In this document: one piece after another, positions 27,851-36,281 of the stretch
Position numbering within the stretch: position 1 is the stretch's first letter
How the letters are laid out: every line of letters starts with the position of its first letter
Source: Candidatus Sulfopaludibacter sp. SbA3
GTDB taxonomy: Bacteria > Pseudomonadota > Alphaproteobacteria > Caulobacterales > Hyphomonadaceae
Reading direction: 5' to 3'
Length of the DNA: 54,042 bases
Assembly (NCBI GenBank): GCA_945913285.1
Contig: CAMEDD010000019.1
Location: forward strand, 1-54,042
The notes under the pieces: generated by a model
Database searches by the model: none
What the model saw: only the letters and a program-made list of their open reading frames with translations
What the model was told of the DNA's origin: nothing
Position numbers and translations under genes: made by a program

Positions 27851-29040
27851 CAGGCGGGATTTCTCTTGATGAGCTGCTTGGCAATGATCATCCGCTGCAG
27901 CTCGTTGGTGCCCTCGCCGATGCACAGCAGCGGCGCGTCGCGGTAGAGACGTTCGAGCACATATTCCGTCGAATAGCCGTAGCCGCCATGAATTCGCATC
28001 GCTTCCGTCGCAACTTCCAGCGCCGTCTCCGAAGCAAACCATTTCGCCATGCCGGCTTCCATATCCACCCGCTCGCCCGAGTCGTAGGCGCGCGCCGCGT
28101 CTTCGGTCAGGAGTTCTGCCGCGCGGGTCTTCGCCGCCATCTCGCCCAGCTTCAGCTGGATCGCCTGGTGCTCGCAGATCGGCTTGCCCATCGTCTTGCG
28201 GATCTGCGAATAGGCCACCGATTCCCGCAGCGCCCGCCGAGCGATACCGACACCGCGCGCGGCGATGTTGATCCGGCCAAGCTCCAGCCCGCCGGTCGCC
28301 ATGTAAAAGCCTTCGCCTTCCTTGCCGCCGACAAGGCAGAGGCTCGCATCACACTCATAATCCTCGAAGATGAACTCGCCCGAATCGATGCCCTTGTAGC
28401 CGAGCTTGCCGAGCTTCTTGCCATTGCGCACACCTTTGAGCGGTTTGCGCGTCTGCGGATCAATCTTCGGGACGATCAGCATCGACATGCCCCGATGGCG
28501 CGGCTCAGCGTCTGGATCGGTCTTCACCAGCAAGGCCACGCAATGGCCTTCGATGGCGTTCGAGATCCAGGTCTTTGTTCCGTTCACGACGTAAGTGTCG
28601 CCGCGCCGCTTGGCGACAGTCCGGATGCCCTGAAGGTCGCTACCGGCGTCCGGCTCGGTCAGACCAAGTCCGCCGCGCATGTCGCCGCTCGCGAACTTCG
28701 GCAGCCAGAATTCCTTCTGCGTATCCGTTCCGAACTTCTGCACGATGATCGCCATCATCATGTGCGTATTGAAAATGCCGGTGAGGCTCATCCACTCTTC
28801 GGAGATCATCGCCACGATACGCGTATAGGTCGTCGCCGAAAGACCGAGGCCGCCATAATCCGGATGCACGAGCGCGCCGAACAGGCCGAGCTCGGTCATG
28901 TCGGCCACAAGGTCTGCCGGCCATTCATTGGCATGCTCATACTTCATCGCGACCGGCGCGACCTTCTTCTCGATCCATTTTCCGATCGCCTCCAGCATCT
29001 GGCGCTCATCGGCTTCGGAGTGGATTGCAGTATCGGCCAT
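27850..29040 (-). CDS. Acyl-CoA dehydrogenase
   Basis: FAD-dependent enzyme oxidising acyl-CoA to enoyl-CoA, passing electrons to ETF. It has 396 residues from ATG 29040 (MADTAIHSEADE); an AAAGGA site lies about 8 bases upstream. The readable extension to 29166 is unlike the family. Landmarks are GLTEPDAGSDLQGIRT (substrate and flavin), KTWISNAIEG, YSQIRKTMGKPICEHQ and the C-terminal GYGYSTEYVLERLYRDA. The catalytic glutamate position is IGEGTNELQ. The substrate range is unknown; relatives act on short or branched acyl-CoAs. It overlaps the lipocalin gene by ATGA. A tiny ORF and a CitE-like lyase precede it on the same strand and may share a transcript. Confidence 0.94.
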   Translation of the reverse strand: MADTAIHSEADERQMLEAIGKWIEKKVAPVAMKYEHANEWPADLVADMTELGLFGALVHPDYGGLGLSATTYTRIVAMISEEWMSLTGIFNTHMMMAIIVQKFGTDTQKEFWLPKFASGDMRGGLGLTEPDAGSDLQGIRTVAKRRGDTYVVNGTKTWISNAIEGHCVALLVKTDPDAEPRHRGMSMLIVPKIDPQTRKPLKGVRNGKKLGKLGYKGIDSGEFIFEDYECDASLCLVGGKEGEGFYMATGGLELGRINIAARGVGIARRALRESVAYSQIRKTMGKPICEHQAIQLKLGEMAAKTRAAELLTEDAARAYDSGERVDMEAGMAKWFASETALEVATEAMRIHGGYGYSTEYVLERLYRDAPLLCIGEGTNELQRMIIAKQLIKRNPA

Positions 29041-29074
29041 CGCCGGGATCCTTTGTGTTACCAGTATGCTTTCA

Positions 29075-29227
29075 TCAGTTCGCCCGACCGTCCGGCTGAC
29101 GAATATCGCCGTTTGGCAGGAACTCATCCGACTCGGTGGCCGCGCGCTCGCGGCCCCAATTGTCATCCTCCGGGGACGAACGGCCGCCGCGCAGATAGGC
29201 GATAGGTGTCAGCGGTAATGCTGTCAT
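29075..29227 (-). CDS. Small hypothetical protein, 50 residues
   Basis: A short reading frame beginning MTALPLTPIAYLRGGRSSPE from ATG 29227, between the CitE-like lyase and the acyl-CoA dehydrogenase on the same strand. CGGAG lies 8-9 bases upstream of the ATG, a better ribosome site than many in this window. The product is polar with an acidic C-terminal half (EDDNWGRERAATESDEF), no signal peptide and no recognised motif. The start codon lies 14 bases beyond the lyase stop codon. It could be a genuine small protein or a chance frame; comparison with related genomes would settle this. Confidence 0.38.
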   Translation of the reverse strand: MTALPLTPIAYLRGGRSSPEDDNWGRERAATESDEFLPNGDIRQPDGRAN

Positions 29228-29240
29228 GGTCCGTCTCCGA

Positions 29241-30068
29241 TCAAACTGGACGCGCGCTCGCAATTACACGCTCGGCTGCCAGGATCACCGGCCGGTCGAT
29301 CATCTTGCCTTTGTGCAGCGCTACACCGCCGCCCGCCGCGCCCATCGCGGCGAGGATGGCGCGCGCCTCTTCAAGCTCGGCCTCGGTGGGCGAATAAGCG
29401 GTGTTCACAGCTTTCACCTGATCGGGATGGATGCAGGCCCGGCCGGAGAAGCCCATCGCCTTCGCCTTGCGGGTCATCACGGCGAGGCCGTCCGCATCCT
29501 TCGTATCGAGGTAGGGCACGTCATAGGCAGGTACGCCCGAAGCGGCGCAGGCGGCGGCGATCGTGCCGCGCGCGGTCAGCATCGCGTCCCAGTCGGAGAC
29601 GTCCGCGCCGAGGCTCGCCGAGTAATCGACCCCGCCGAACAAAACGCCGCCGCTCGCCTGCTGCGCGATCCCGGCCGCATTGAACAGCGCGCGCCCGCTT
29701 TCGATGATGGCGATCAGCGGCATCTTGCGGCCAAAGGCTTCGGCGACGATCTCGAGATCCACCGCGGTCTCCGCCTTCGGCACCATCAGGAAGTCCGCGC
29801 GCGCAGCTGCGGGGGACGCGGCCAGCGCTGCAAGGTCGGCGCAGCCAAAGGCGGTGCGCGGCGAATTGATGCGCAGGCCCAGATGACGCCCGCGCCAGGC
29901 GCCGAGCCAGGCCAGCGTTTCGGTGCGCGCCTGAGATTTGTCGGCCGGCAGCACCGCGTCTTCGAGGTCGATGATCACCGCGTCTGCGCCGGCCGCAACA
30001 GCCTTGCCGAACCGGTCAGACCGGGCACCGGGCACGAACAGGAGGGAGCGGTAAACGAACACGGGCAT
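29241..30068 (-). CDS. HpcH/HpaI aldolase / CitE-like CoA ester lyase
   Basis: TIM-barrel lyase of the citrate-lyase beta / malyl-CoA lyase family, 275 residues. The start MPVFVYRSLLFVPGARSDRF is standard. Metal and substrate sites are visible as IIDLEDAV, the arginine in LGLRINS, and IAIIESGRALFNAAGI (conserved glutamate). GFSGRACIHPDQV (about residues 215-227) matches the GKxxIHPxQ region. Shorter than true CitE (about 290-300), it belongs to the stand-alone bacterial group acting on malyl-CoA, citramalyl-CoA or similar. Without citrate-lyase alpha or gamma genes it is unlikely to be citrate lyase. It is followed by an acyl-CoA dehydrogenase, in line with a role in short-chain CoA-ester turnover. 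Confidence 0.88.
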   Translation of the reverse strand: MPVFVYRSLLFVPGARSDRFGKAVAAGADAVIIDLEDAVLPADKSQARTETLAWLGAWRGRHLGLRINSPRTAFGCADLAALAASPAAARADFLMVPKAETAVDLEIVAEAFGRKMPLIAIIESGRALFNAAGIAQQASGGVLFGGVDYSASLGADVSDWDAMLTARGTIAAACAASGVPAYDVPYLDTKDADGLAVMTRKAKAMGFSGRACIHPDQVKAVNTAYSPTEAELEEARAILAAMGAAGGGVALHKGKMIDRPVILAAERVIASARPV

Positions 30069-30196
30069 TCAGCTTTTTGTTACAGGCCTCATGCGGTATC
30101 GGACGGGCTTTTCCGGGTCAAATGGAAACCCGCACCGCGAGCGATTGCGCCGCCCGGACAATCAAGCCAATGTGGCGCAGGGAATGAGAGCCGGGC

Positions 30197-30697
30197 ATGA
30201 TTGCGATCCAGTATCTGGGATCCGAACGGGTAATTGAACTCGGCCTTGCCGAGCTGCGCGGCGCGAGCCTTGCGCAGCAGGATTTCCTGCGCGCCGATCT
30301 CAGCGGCCGCGACCTCGCCGGCGCCGTGTTCCGGGACTGCGAGCTGCGGGCGGCCTGCCTCGACTGGGCGAGCCTTGAGGGCGCGCGGTTTGACCATGCC
30401 CGCTTGATGTCGGCGACCTTCCGGCACGCCCATATGCGCGGCGTCTCGCTGCGCCATGCAAGCCTCCGGCGGTCGGACCTTTCCGGCGCCTGCCTGATCG
30501 GCGCGGACCTGACCGGCGCGTCGCTCCGCCAGGCGCGTCTCGACGGCGCAAACCTCTGCGGCGCGACCTGCCTCTGGATTGATGACGAAGGCCTTTCGGT
30601 GGAAGGCGCGCTCTATGACGGCGCAACGCAGCTTCCGCCCGCCTTCCGCCCGTCCGCGCGCGGCATGATCCGGCGGCTTACCGCCAGCCGCGCTTGA
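30197..30697 (+). CDS. Pentapeptide-repeat protein
   Basis: A 166-residue protein dominated by A(D/N)LXX-type pentapeptide repeats between about residues 20 and 125 (for example LRADLSGRDLAGAVF, LRRSDLSGACLIGADLTGAS, LDGANLCGATC). This forms a right-handed quadrilateral beta-helix. The N-terminal 18 residues and the C-terminal proline/arginine tail lie outside the repeat. Some family members (Qnr, MfpA) mimic DNA and protect gyrase, but the repeat alone does not show this, and no adjacent toxin or efflux gene supports it. A GGAATGAGAG stretch precedes ATG 30197 and may be the ribosome site. It is 36 bases upstream of the helicase gene, possibly co-transcribed. Confidence 0.85.
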   Translation: MIAIQYLGSERVIELGLAELRGASLAQQDFLRADLSGRDLAGAVFRDCELRAACLDWASLEGARFDHARLMSATFRHAHMRGVSLRHASLRRSDLSGACLIGADLTGASLRQARLDGANLCGATCLWIDDEGLSVEGALYDGATQLPPAFRPSARGMIRRLTASRA

Positions 30698-30733
30698 CTT
30701 AAGCCCGCCCCGTCCCCACCCCTTCCAACAGCC

Positions 30734-33604
30734 ATGTCCACGCTGAAGGCCATTCTCGGCCCCACCAATACCGGCAAGACCCATTATGCGATCGAGCGAA
30801 TGCTCGCGCACGGCACGGGTATGATCGGCCTGCCGCTGCGCCTGCTGGCGCGCGAAGTGTACGACCGGGTGGTGGCCGCGAAGGGCTACGCCAATGCCGC
30901 GCTGCTGACCGGCGAAGAACGCATCTGTCCGCCGACGGCGCGCTATTTCGTCTGCACGGCGGAATCGATGCCGGCCGATGTGCGGGCGGACTTTGTCGCC
31001 ATCGACGAAATTCAGCTCGCCGAAGATGATGACCGCGGGCACGTCTTCACGGACCGTATCCTGCACATGCGCGGCAACCACGAGACCCTTCTGCTCGGCG
31101 CCGATACGATGCGCGCGCTGCTGAAGTCGCTCAAGCTCGGGGTCGAGACCGAACCGCGGCCGCGCTTTTCCGAGCTGCGCTATGCGGGCCATGCGAAGAT
31201 CACCAAGCTGCCGAAACGCACCGCCATCGTCGCCTTCAGCGCCGAGGAAGTGTACGCGATCGCCGAACTCCTCCGCCGGCAGAAGGGCGGCGCGGCGGTC
31301 GTCATGGGCGCGCTCAGCCCGCGTACGCGCAATGCGCAGGTCGCGCTCTACCAGTCGGGCGAAGTCGATTACATCGTCGCCACAGACGCGATCGGCATGG
31401 GCCTCAACCTGGATGTCACCCGCGTCGTGTTTGCCTCGCGCACAAAGTATGATGGCCGCCGTCACCGCCCGCTTTCGCTCGCCGAATGCGCGCAGATTGC
31501 AGGCCGCGCCGGCCGCTTCCGGACCGATGGCGAATTTGGCGAGACGGGCAGCTGCCCGCCTTTCCAGGATGAAGAGTGGAAAGCAATAGAAGGACACCGG
31601 TTCGATCCGGTCGATGCGATCCAGTGGCGCAATTCTGCGCTCGACTATGCGAGCCTGAAATCCCTGATCCGCTCGCTGGAGCGCCCGTCCGGCAATCCGG
31701 TGCTGATCCATAATCCGCGCGCGCTGGATGAATGGGTGCTGCGCCGGATGAGCGAGGACGGCGCGATCGGCCCGAATTTAGCGGGCGAGCGGAAAGTCCG
31801 CCGCCTGTGGGACCTTGCGCGCTTGCCGGACTTCCGAAAGGCCGGCCCGGAAGGCCACGGCCGGCTTGTGCTGGGGCTAGCCGAGACACTCGCGGACCCC
31901 GACGCGCGTCTCTCGGATGAAGGCTTGAGCCGCCGGATGGACGACCTTTCTTCCGTGCGCGGCGATATCAATCAGCTCCAGCAACGCCTCGCCGCGATCC
32001 GCACCTGGACCTATGCGGCGCACCGCGACGACTGGCTTGAAAATCCCTCCTACTGGCAACAGAGAACCCGGGAGATTGAAGACTCCCTGTCAGACGCGCT
32101 ACACGAGGCGCTGACGGCGCGTTTCGTGGACCGGCGTACCACGGCCCTGCTTGCAAGCTTGAGGAAAGAAGATGCACTCGTGACTGACTTGACACCGGAC
32201 GGCGATGTGACGGTTGAAGGCCACCTGGTTGGCCGGCTGAGGGGCCTCAGCTTTGAACCCGTTATCGATGCCCGCACGCTGGAAGGCAAGGCTGTGCGCG
32301 GCGCGGCGCTCGCCGCTGTGCGCCCGATGCTGACCGCGCGGCTCGCGCAGATTGCGACGGCGCCGGCCGAGGCCTTCAAGCTGACAGAGGGCGCCGAGGT
32401 CGAGTTTCAGGGCGCGCCCATCGCACGCCTCGCCAGGGGCGCGCAATGGATGATGCCGCGGACAGAGTTGATTGGCGCGCTCGAGGCCGAGGCTTCGGAA
32501 CGTCAGGCTGCGCTGACGCGGATCGAAGAATGGGTGCGGGGCGAAATCGGACGCATCCTGCCGACGCATGCGAAACTCGCCTTTGCCCGCAGCGGCGATG
32601 CAATGGAAGGCATCCTGCGGGGTCTTGCGTTCCGCATTCTCGAAAGCGGCGCCTGCATTGATCTGCGTACGGACGAGTCAACACCGCGTCTCGACGCTAC
32701 GCAGCGCGAAACGCTGAAAGCGGCCGGTATCCGCGTCGGCCGCGTTGCCGCCTATGTGCCGGACGTGCAGAAGCCTGCCGCGCAGCGGATGATTGCCATT
32801 CTGAAAGCGGTGGAGTCGTCCACGGAATATCCCCTCGCCCCGGAAGGCGCCGGTTCGTTTGGCCTCGACGGCACCTGGCCGGAAGCCGCGCTCGTGGCCA
32901 ATGGCTACCTGCGGTTTGGCCGCCGCGCGGTCCGCGCTGACCTTGCCGAGCGCCTCGGCTGGGAACTCGCCAAACGCCGCAAGGCCGCTGCCAAGGCAAC
33001 CTTCGAGATTCCGATCGACCTCGCCTCGGTCATCTCCTGCCCGTCCGATGACTGGCACGCCGTGCTCAAAGGCTTCGGAATCGCCGCGGCCGAAAAGAAC
33101 CCAGAGACCGGCGCCGTCACCCTCTGGCGCTTCTCGGCGCGGTCGCGGCCCGAGGGCGACGAGCGCCCGCCGCGCCGCTCCGCCCATGCGAAGACTGGCC
33201 ATTCGCCGTCTGGCCGTCCGGATACGGAGCACGCGAAACCTCAAGGCGATGCGGCCGCTGGCCAGCGCCCTGCGCGGACAGAACATGCCCGGCCGGACAA
33301 CCGTCAGGGACGCCGCCCGGACAGCCGCCCGGACAGCCGGTCGGACAGCCGGTCGGACAATAGGTCGGAGAAGCGGCCAGACGGGCGGCCAAACAATCGC
33401 CAGGACAACCGCAAGTCCGGCCACGCGCCCCGGCAGGATGAGCGGCGCAGCAAACCGATTGACCCCGACAGCCCGTTCGCCGCGCTCGCTGCGCTGCTGC
33501 CGCCGCCGAAACCGGCCAAGCCCCCACGGCCGCCGAAGGCGCCGAAACCGCCTACCGCGCCGAAGCCCGCCCAGGGCGGCTTCCGGTACCGCCCCTTCCG
33601 CTAG
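30734..33604 (+). CDS. SUV3-like DExH-family RNA helicase with disordered C-terminus
   Basis: A 956-residue superfamily 2 helicase resembling mitochondrial SUV3. Walker A GPTNTGKTH lies at residues 9-17, motif II is DEIQ (AIDEIQLA), and motif VI is AQIAGRAGRF. VFASRTKYDGRRHRPLS is typical of the SUV3/MgpS group. In mitochondria SUV3 works with PNPase in RNA decay; here pnp lies 19 kb away and a functional link is not shown. After the helicase core, about residues 800-956 form a charged, low-complexity tail rich in R, D, S, P and K, including seven 12-bp repeats, and ending in lysine/proline-rich PPKPAKPPRPPKAPKPP. It starts an operon-like run with the S4 and TerB-like genes. Confidence 0.9.
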   Translation: MSTLKAILGPTNTGKTHYAIERMLAHGTGMIGLPLRLLAREVYDRVVAAKGYANAALLTGEERICPPTARYFVCTAESMPADVRADFVAIDEIQLAEDDDRGHVFTDRILHMRGNHETLLLGADTMRALLKSLKLGVETEPRPRFSELRYAGHAKITKLPKRTAIVAFSAEEVYAIAELLRRQKGGAAVVMGALSPRTRNAQVALYQSGEVDYIVATDAIGMGLNLDVTRVVFASRTKYDGRRHRPLSLAECAQIAGRAGRFRTDGEFGETGSCPPFQDEEWKAIEGHRFDPVDAIQWRNSALDYASLKSLIRSLERPSGNPVLIHNPRALDEWVLRRMSEDGAIGPNLAGERKVRRLWDLARLPDFRKAGPEGHGRLVLGLAETLADPDARLSDEGLSRRMDDLSSVRGDINQLQQRLAAIRTWTYAAHRDDWLENPSYWQQRTREIEDSLSDALHEALTARFVDRRTTALLASLRKEDALVTDLTPDGDVTVEGHLVGRLRGLSFEPVIDARTLEGKAVRGAALAAVRPMLTARLAQIATAPAEAFKLTEGAEVEFQGAPIARLARGAQWMMPRTELIGALEAEASERQAALTRIEEWVRGEIGRILPTHAKLAFARSGDAMEGILRGLAFRILESGACIDLRTDESTPRLDATQRETLKAAGIRVGRVAAYVPDVQKPAAQRMIAILKAVESSTEYPLAPEGAGSFGLDGTWPEAALVANGYLRFGRRAVRADLAERLGWELAKRRKAAAKATFEIPIDLASVISCPSDDWHAVLKGFGIAAAEKNPETGAVTLWRFSARSRPEGDERPPRRSAHAKTGHSPSGRPDTEHAKPQGDAAAGQRPARTEHARPDNRQGRRPDSRPDSRSDSRSDNRSEKRPDGRPNNRQDNRKSGHAPRQDERRSKPIDPDSPFAALAALLPPPKPAKPPRPPKAPKPPTAPKPAQGGFRYRPFR
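33314..33397 (+). repeat. Seven 12-bp tandem repeats in the helicase tail
   Basis: Imperfect 12-bp units (first unit CGCCCGGACAGC, later CGGTCGGACAGC and degenerate forms) are repeated seven times in frame from codon 861. They encode (R-P/S-D-S/N)-type tetrapeptides within the disordered C-terminal tail. Slippage can change the copy number without breaking the frame. Confidence 0.8.
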
Positions 33605-33628
33605 AGGCGTTCAGACGCTGGCGGGCCG

Positions 33629-33928
33629 ATGACATCTGACGAAGGCGCCGAGACGGCGGTTCGCGCCGATGTCTGGCTCTGGCGCGCCCGGTTTTTCCGG
33701 ACCCGCGCCTTGTCCGCGGCATTCATCCGCAAATCCGGCCTTCGCGTCACGCAAGGCGGATTGACCCGCCGGACCGACAAGCCCGGCCTGAGCCTGAGCG
33801 CCGGCAACATCGTGACATTCGGGAAAGGCGCCGATATTGTCAGCGTCATAGTGCTGGCAGCCGGAAGCCGAAGGGGGCCTGCCGAGGAAGCCCGGGCCCT
33901 TTACCGGCCCGCAGAGGACCAACCATGA
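33629..33928 (+). CDS. S4-domain RNA-binding protein (HslR-like)
   Basis: A small protein of 99 residues containing an S4 RNA-binding domain. VRADVWLWRARFFRTRALSAAF lies at about residues 10-31 and the strand/loop GNIVTFGKGADIVSVIVL follows, as in Hsp15/HslR. Hsp15 binds stalled 50S subunits that still carry peptidyl-tRNA, but that function is only inferred here. The ATG at 33629 lies 24 bases after the helicase stop. The TGA overlaps the ATG of the TerB-like gene (ATGA at 33925-33928), so the two are likely translated together. Helicase followed by S4 protein is a recurrent alphaproteobacterial arrangement. Confidence 0.88.
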   Translation: MTSDEGAETAVRADVWLWRARFFRTRALSAAFIRKSGLRVTQGGLTRRTDKPGLSLSAGNIVTFGKGADIVSVIVLAAGSRRGPAEEARALYRPAEDQP

Positions 33929-34371
33929 TGAAATCCATCAAGAACCTGTTCGCGGCCAAGACGCCGGCGGAACAATCGATGTCGCCGCAGGTGGCGGTCG
34001 GCGCGCTGCTGGTGGAGGCGGCGCTGGTGGACGGGGTGTATGTGAACATCGAAAGCGACATGATCGCAGAGATCCTGCTCGAATCCTTCGACTTTGACGC
34101 CGCCAAGGCGGACGCGCTGCTCGCCGAGGCCGAAACGCTGGCCGAGGAAGCGGTGGGCAGCCACCAGTTCACCAAGCACGCGAAGAAACTGGCCCTCGCC
34201 GAGCGGATCAAGGTGGTGGAAGCCATGTACCGGGTGGTCCTTGCGGACGGCGAACGCTCCGACATTGAGGAGACCTATGTGCGCCAGGTGGCTGGCCTGC
34301 TGCATGTTGATGATGTCAGCCGTGCCCAGGCCCGCCAGCGCGCCGAAGGGCGCCTGCCCGGGGCGTCTTGA
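33925..34371 (+). CDS. TerB-like tellurite-resistance family protein
   Basis: A cytoplasmic helical protein of 148 residues with the TerB fold. The acidic metal-binding-type repeats are visible as VGALLVEAALVDGVYVNIESDMI and VVEAMYRVVLADGERSDIEETYV, the duplicated D-G-x(5-6)-E motifs expected of TerB/DjlA-type domains. An N-terminal leader MMKSIKNLFAAKTPAEQSM precedes the domain. Despite the family name, tellurite resistance is not implied: no other ter gene is present. Its ATG overlaps the S4 gene's TGA, and it is followed 101 bases later by fdxA. A role alongside RNA-binding partners is suggested only by operon position. Confidence 0.85.
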   Translation: MMKSIKNLFAAKTPAEQSMSPQVAVGALLVEAALVDGVYVNIESDMIAEILLESFDFDAAKADALLAEAETLAEEAVGSHQFTKHAKKLALAERIKVVEAMYRVVLADGERSDIEETYVRQVAGLLHVDDVSRAQARQRAEGRLPGAS

Positions 34372-34472
34372 GCAAATCTTCAGGCCCGATTGAGACTGCC
34401 ACATTGACAGTCCGGAGCGTCACCGCCAATTGGCATCGCTGAACCAAGCCTTTCAACGAGACACCTGCGCCC

Positions 34473-34814
34473 ATGACCTACATCGTCGTCGATGCCTGCA
34501 TCCGCTGCAAATACATGGACTGTGTGGAAGTCTGCCCGGTCGATTGCTTCTACGAAGGCGAGAATATGCTGGTCATCCACCCGGATGAGTGCATCGATTG
34601 CGGCGTCTGCGAGCCGGAATGCCCGGTCGAGGCGATCAAGCCGGATACCGAGGATGATCCTGACAACAAATGGCTGAAGCTGAACACCGAATACGCAAAG
34701 ATCTGGCCGAACATCACCCGGCTGAAGACACCGCCGGACGACCGTGAAAAGTACGCTCAGGAAACCGGCAAGCTGGAAAAATACTTCAGCCCCAACCCAG
34801 GTACGGGCGACTGA
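34473..34814 (+). CDS. fdxA: Seven-iron ferredoxin FdxA
   Basis: A 113-residue electron carrier with one 3Fe-4S and one 4Fe-4S cluster. The cysteines are at about 9, 12, 17, 21, 25 ([17 protein letters not shown]) and 40, 43, 46, 50 ([12 protein letters not shown]). The long C-terminal extension ([19 protein letters not shown] and beyond) is typical of the Azotobacter FdI-type alphaproteobacterial proteins. The start ATG 34473 is fixed by the conserved [19 protein letters not shown]-like element lies at 34404-34409 about 64 bases upstream and may belong to its promoter. It precedes carD with 260 bases between, a pairing often seen in the class. Confidence 0.96.
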   Translation: MTYIVVDACIRCKYMDCVEVCPVDCFYEGENMLVIHPDECIDCGVCEPECPVEAIKPDTEDDPDNKWLKLNTEYAKIWPNITRLKTPPDDREKYAQETGKLEKYFSPNPGTGD

Positions 34815-35074
34815 AAATAGCCGTCGCGGCCCGATTCGGCATGCAGTCGCTACTGCTTTCAAGGTGCCCCATTTATTAACGAGGGTCTTGATTCCATTTC
34901 GTTTACTTTTGGTACCGCCCTGCGCGGACCTGTTGTAAATACGCCAAATTCGTGTTATGTGTCACGCTTGATCAATAATCATTAAGAAGCGGGAATTCCT
35001 AACTCAGTACCTCAACAAGGGCACTGGGCCGGGAGAACATCGCTTTGGTGCGTGTAGAAAAAGGTCACTTCAAT

Positions 35075-35599
35075 ATGGCGAAAAAAGCAGAGACTCGGGC
35101 ATTGGCGTTCGAGGTCGGGCAAAGCGTTGTTTACCCGGCTCACGGCGTGGGCAGGATCACGGCTGTCGAAAAGCAGACGGTCGCGGGCATGGCGCTCGAA
35201 GTCTATGTGGTCGCCTTTGACCAGGACAAGATGATCCTTCGCGTGCCGACCAACCGCGCCGAAGCCTCGGGCATGCGTGCGCTCGCCGGTTCGAAACTGG
35301 TCGATGACGCCCTGAAAACGCTCGGCGGCAAGGCCCGCATCAAGCGGACCATGTGGTCGCGCCGCGCCCAGGAATATGAAGCCAAGATCAATTCGGGCGA
35401 CCTGATCTCGATCGCGGAAGTCGTGCGCGACCTGCACCGCGGCGATGACCAGCCGGAACAGTCCTACTCGGAGCGTCAGCTGTACGAGAGCGCGCTGGAC
35501 CGGATGGCCCGTGAGCTGGCCGCTGTCGAGAACATCGACAAAGGCAAGGCGATGGAGAAACTCGCCAAGTCGCTGGCCAAGAAGAAGATCGCCGCCTGA
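35075..35599 (+). CDS. carD: CarD-family transcriptional regulator
   Basis: RNA-polymerase-binding regulator that stabilises open promoter complexes. It is essential or important in several alphaproteobacteria. The protein has 174 residues from ATG 35075 (MAKKAETRALAF); AAAAAGG lies about 12 bases upstream, and GTG/TTG codons at 35045-35048 are possible but give an unlike N-terminus. The RNAP-interaction Tudor-like region VGQSVVYPAHGVGRITAVEKQ is near residues 14-34, and the C-terminal helical DNA-binding part ends with KLAKSLAKKKIAA. The 260-bp upstream region (34815-35074) is AT-rich compared with the window and probably carries the promoter; no convincing -10/-35 pair could be fixed. A terminator follows. 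Confidence 0.94.
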   Translation: MAKKAETRALAFEVGQSVVYPAHGVGRITAVEKQTVAGMALEVYVVAFDQDKMILRVPTNRAEASGMRALAGSKLVDDALKTLGGKARIKRTMWSRRAQEYEAKINSGDLISIAEVVRDLHRGDDQPEQSYSERQLYESALDRMARELAAVENIDKGKAMEKLAKSLAKKKIAA

Positions 35600-35625
35600 T
35601 TTCAGGCTTGCGCAAAGTAAACGTG

Positions 35626-35666
35626 GAAATCCCCGCCCCTCGAAAGACTGGCGGGGATTTTCTTTT
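35626..35666 (+). terminator. Rho-independent terminator after carD
   Basis: AAATCCCCGCC and GGCGGGGATTT form a perfect 11-bp stem with a 12-base loop, followed by TCTTTTTG. It begins 27 bases after the carD stop. Confidence 0.9.
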
Positions 35667-35729
35667 TGACTTTGGCCGGACTTTGATGGCAGTTCGAACA
35701 AATCATGAACATTTGGGGAGAAGAGCGTC

Positions 35730-36134
35730 ATGGCGATCACGGGTGGCTGCCAATGCGGCGCGGTCAGGTATGAGCTGAGCGCGCCGCCGGACCGGGTGTC
35801 GATCTGCCATTGCCGGGACTGCCAGTTGAGCGCCGGCGCGCCGATGGTCGCCTGGGCGGTGATGCCGGCAGGCAACCTGCGGATCACGCAAGGCGAACCC
35901 GCGGTGTTCAACGCCTCCGGCGATGCGTTGCGCCGCTTCTGCCCCGTCTGCGGCACGGGGCTATTCTATGTGAACGAGACCTTCCTGCCGGGACTGGTCG
36001 ATGTGCAGGCGATCACGCTGGATGACCCATCGGCCTTTCCGCCTGGCGCGCAGGTGCAGACGGCCGAACGACAGGACTGGGCCGCGCACATCCATGCCCT
36101 GCCCGCGTTCCGGCGCTATCCGGAGATGGACTGA
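35730..36134 (+). CDS. GFA-family zinc-binding protein
   Basis: A 134-residue protein of the GFA (formerly glutathione-dependent formaldehyde-activating) family. Zinc ligands are visible as GGCQCGAVRY near the N-terminus, ICHCRDCQLSAGAP, and RRFCPVCGTGLF. The DUF-type fold is a zinc ribbon-like centromere protein V domain. Most members are not formaldehyde-activating enzymes and the reaction here is unknown. ATG 35730 is preceded by GGGGAGAAGAG, a good ribosome site. It is an independent unit after the carD terminator; the next gene begins 270 bases later. Confidence 0.9.
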   Translation: MAITGGCQCGAVRYELSAPPDRVSICHCRDCQLSAGAPMVAWAVMPAGNLRITQGEPAVFNASGDALRRFCPVCGTGLFYVNETFLPGLVDVQAITLDDPSAFPPGAQVQTAERQDWAAHIHALPAFRRYPEMD

Positions 36135-36224
36135 ACCGTCCGCCTACGGTGCATATTCAGCGTGTCTTTGGCCAGGAAGACGCCTGTTGAAGGGCTTGGA
36201 ATGCCTGGTCGTTGAGGACTGGCA

Positions 36225-36281
36225 TTAACTTCAACCGCTGAATCCTTAACATAGCCGCCGCTTGGCAAATGCGAAATTAAC
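36225..36281. promoter_or_regulatory. Cluster of TTAAC half-sites with a GANTC site
   Basis: Three TTAAC motifs (36225, 36246, 36277) and one GAATC (36240-36244) fall within 57 bp, about 125-180 bases upstream of the Sel1-like gene. TTAA-type half-sites resemble CtrA targets, and GANTC is the CcrM methylation site of alphaproteobacteria. The arrangement does not form the full TTAA-N7-TTAA consensus. Confidence 0.3.

Noticed and set aside
30089..31711. 540-codon minus-strand frame opposite the pentapeptide protein and helicase
   Set aside because: Overlaps the N-terminal halves of two convincing genes; repetitive low-complexity translation without a domain.
34400..34430. Firm promoter call for fdxA
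   Set aside because: TTGACA is present but no acceptable -10 at 16-18 bases could be seen.
35041..35075. Upstream GTG/TTG start for CarD
   Set aside because: It would add ten non-conserved residues (including EKGHFN); the ATG 35075 start has a usable ribosome site and a family-like N-terminus.
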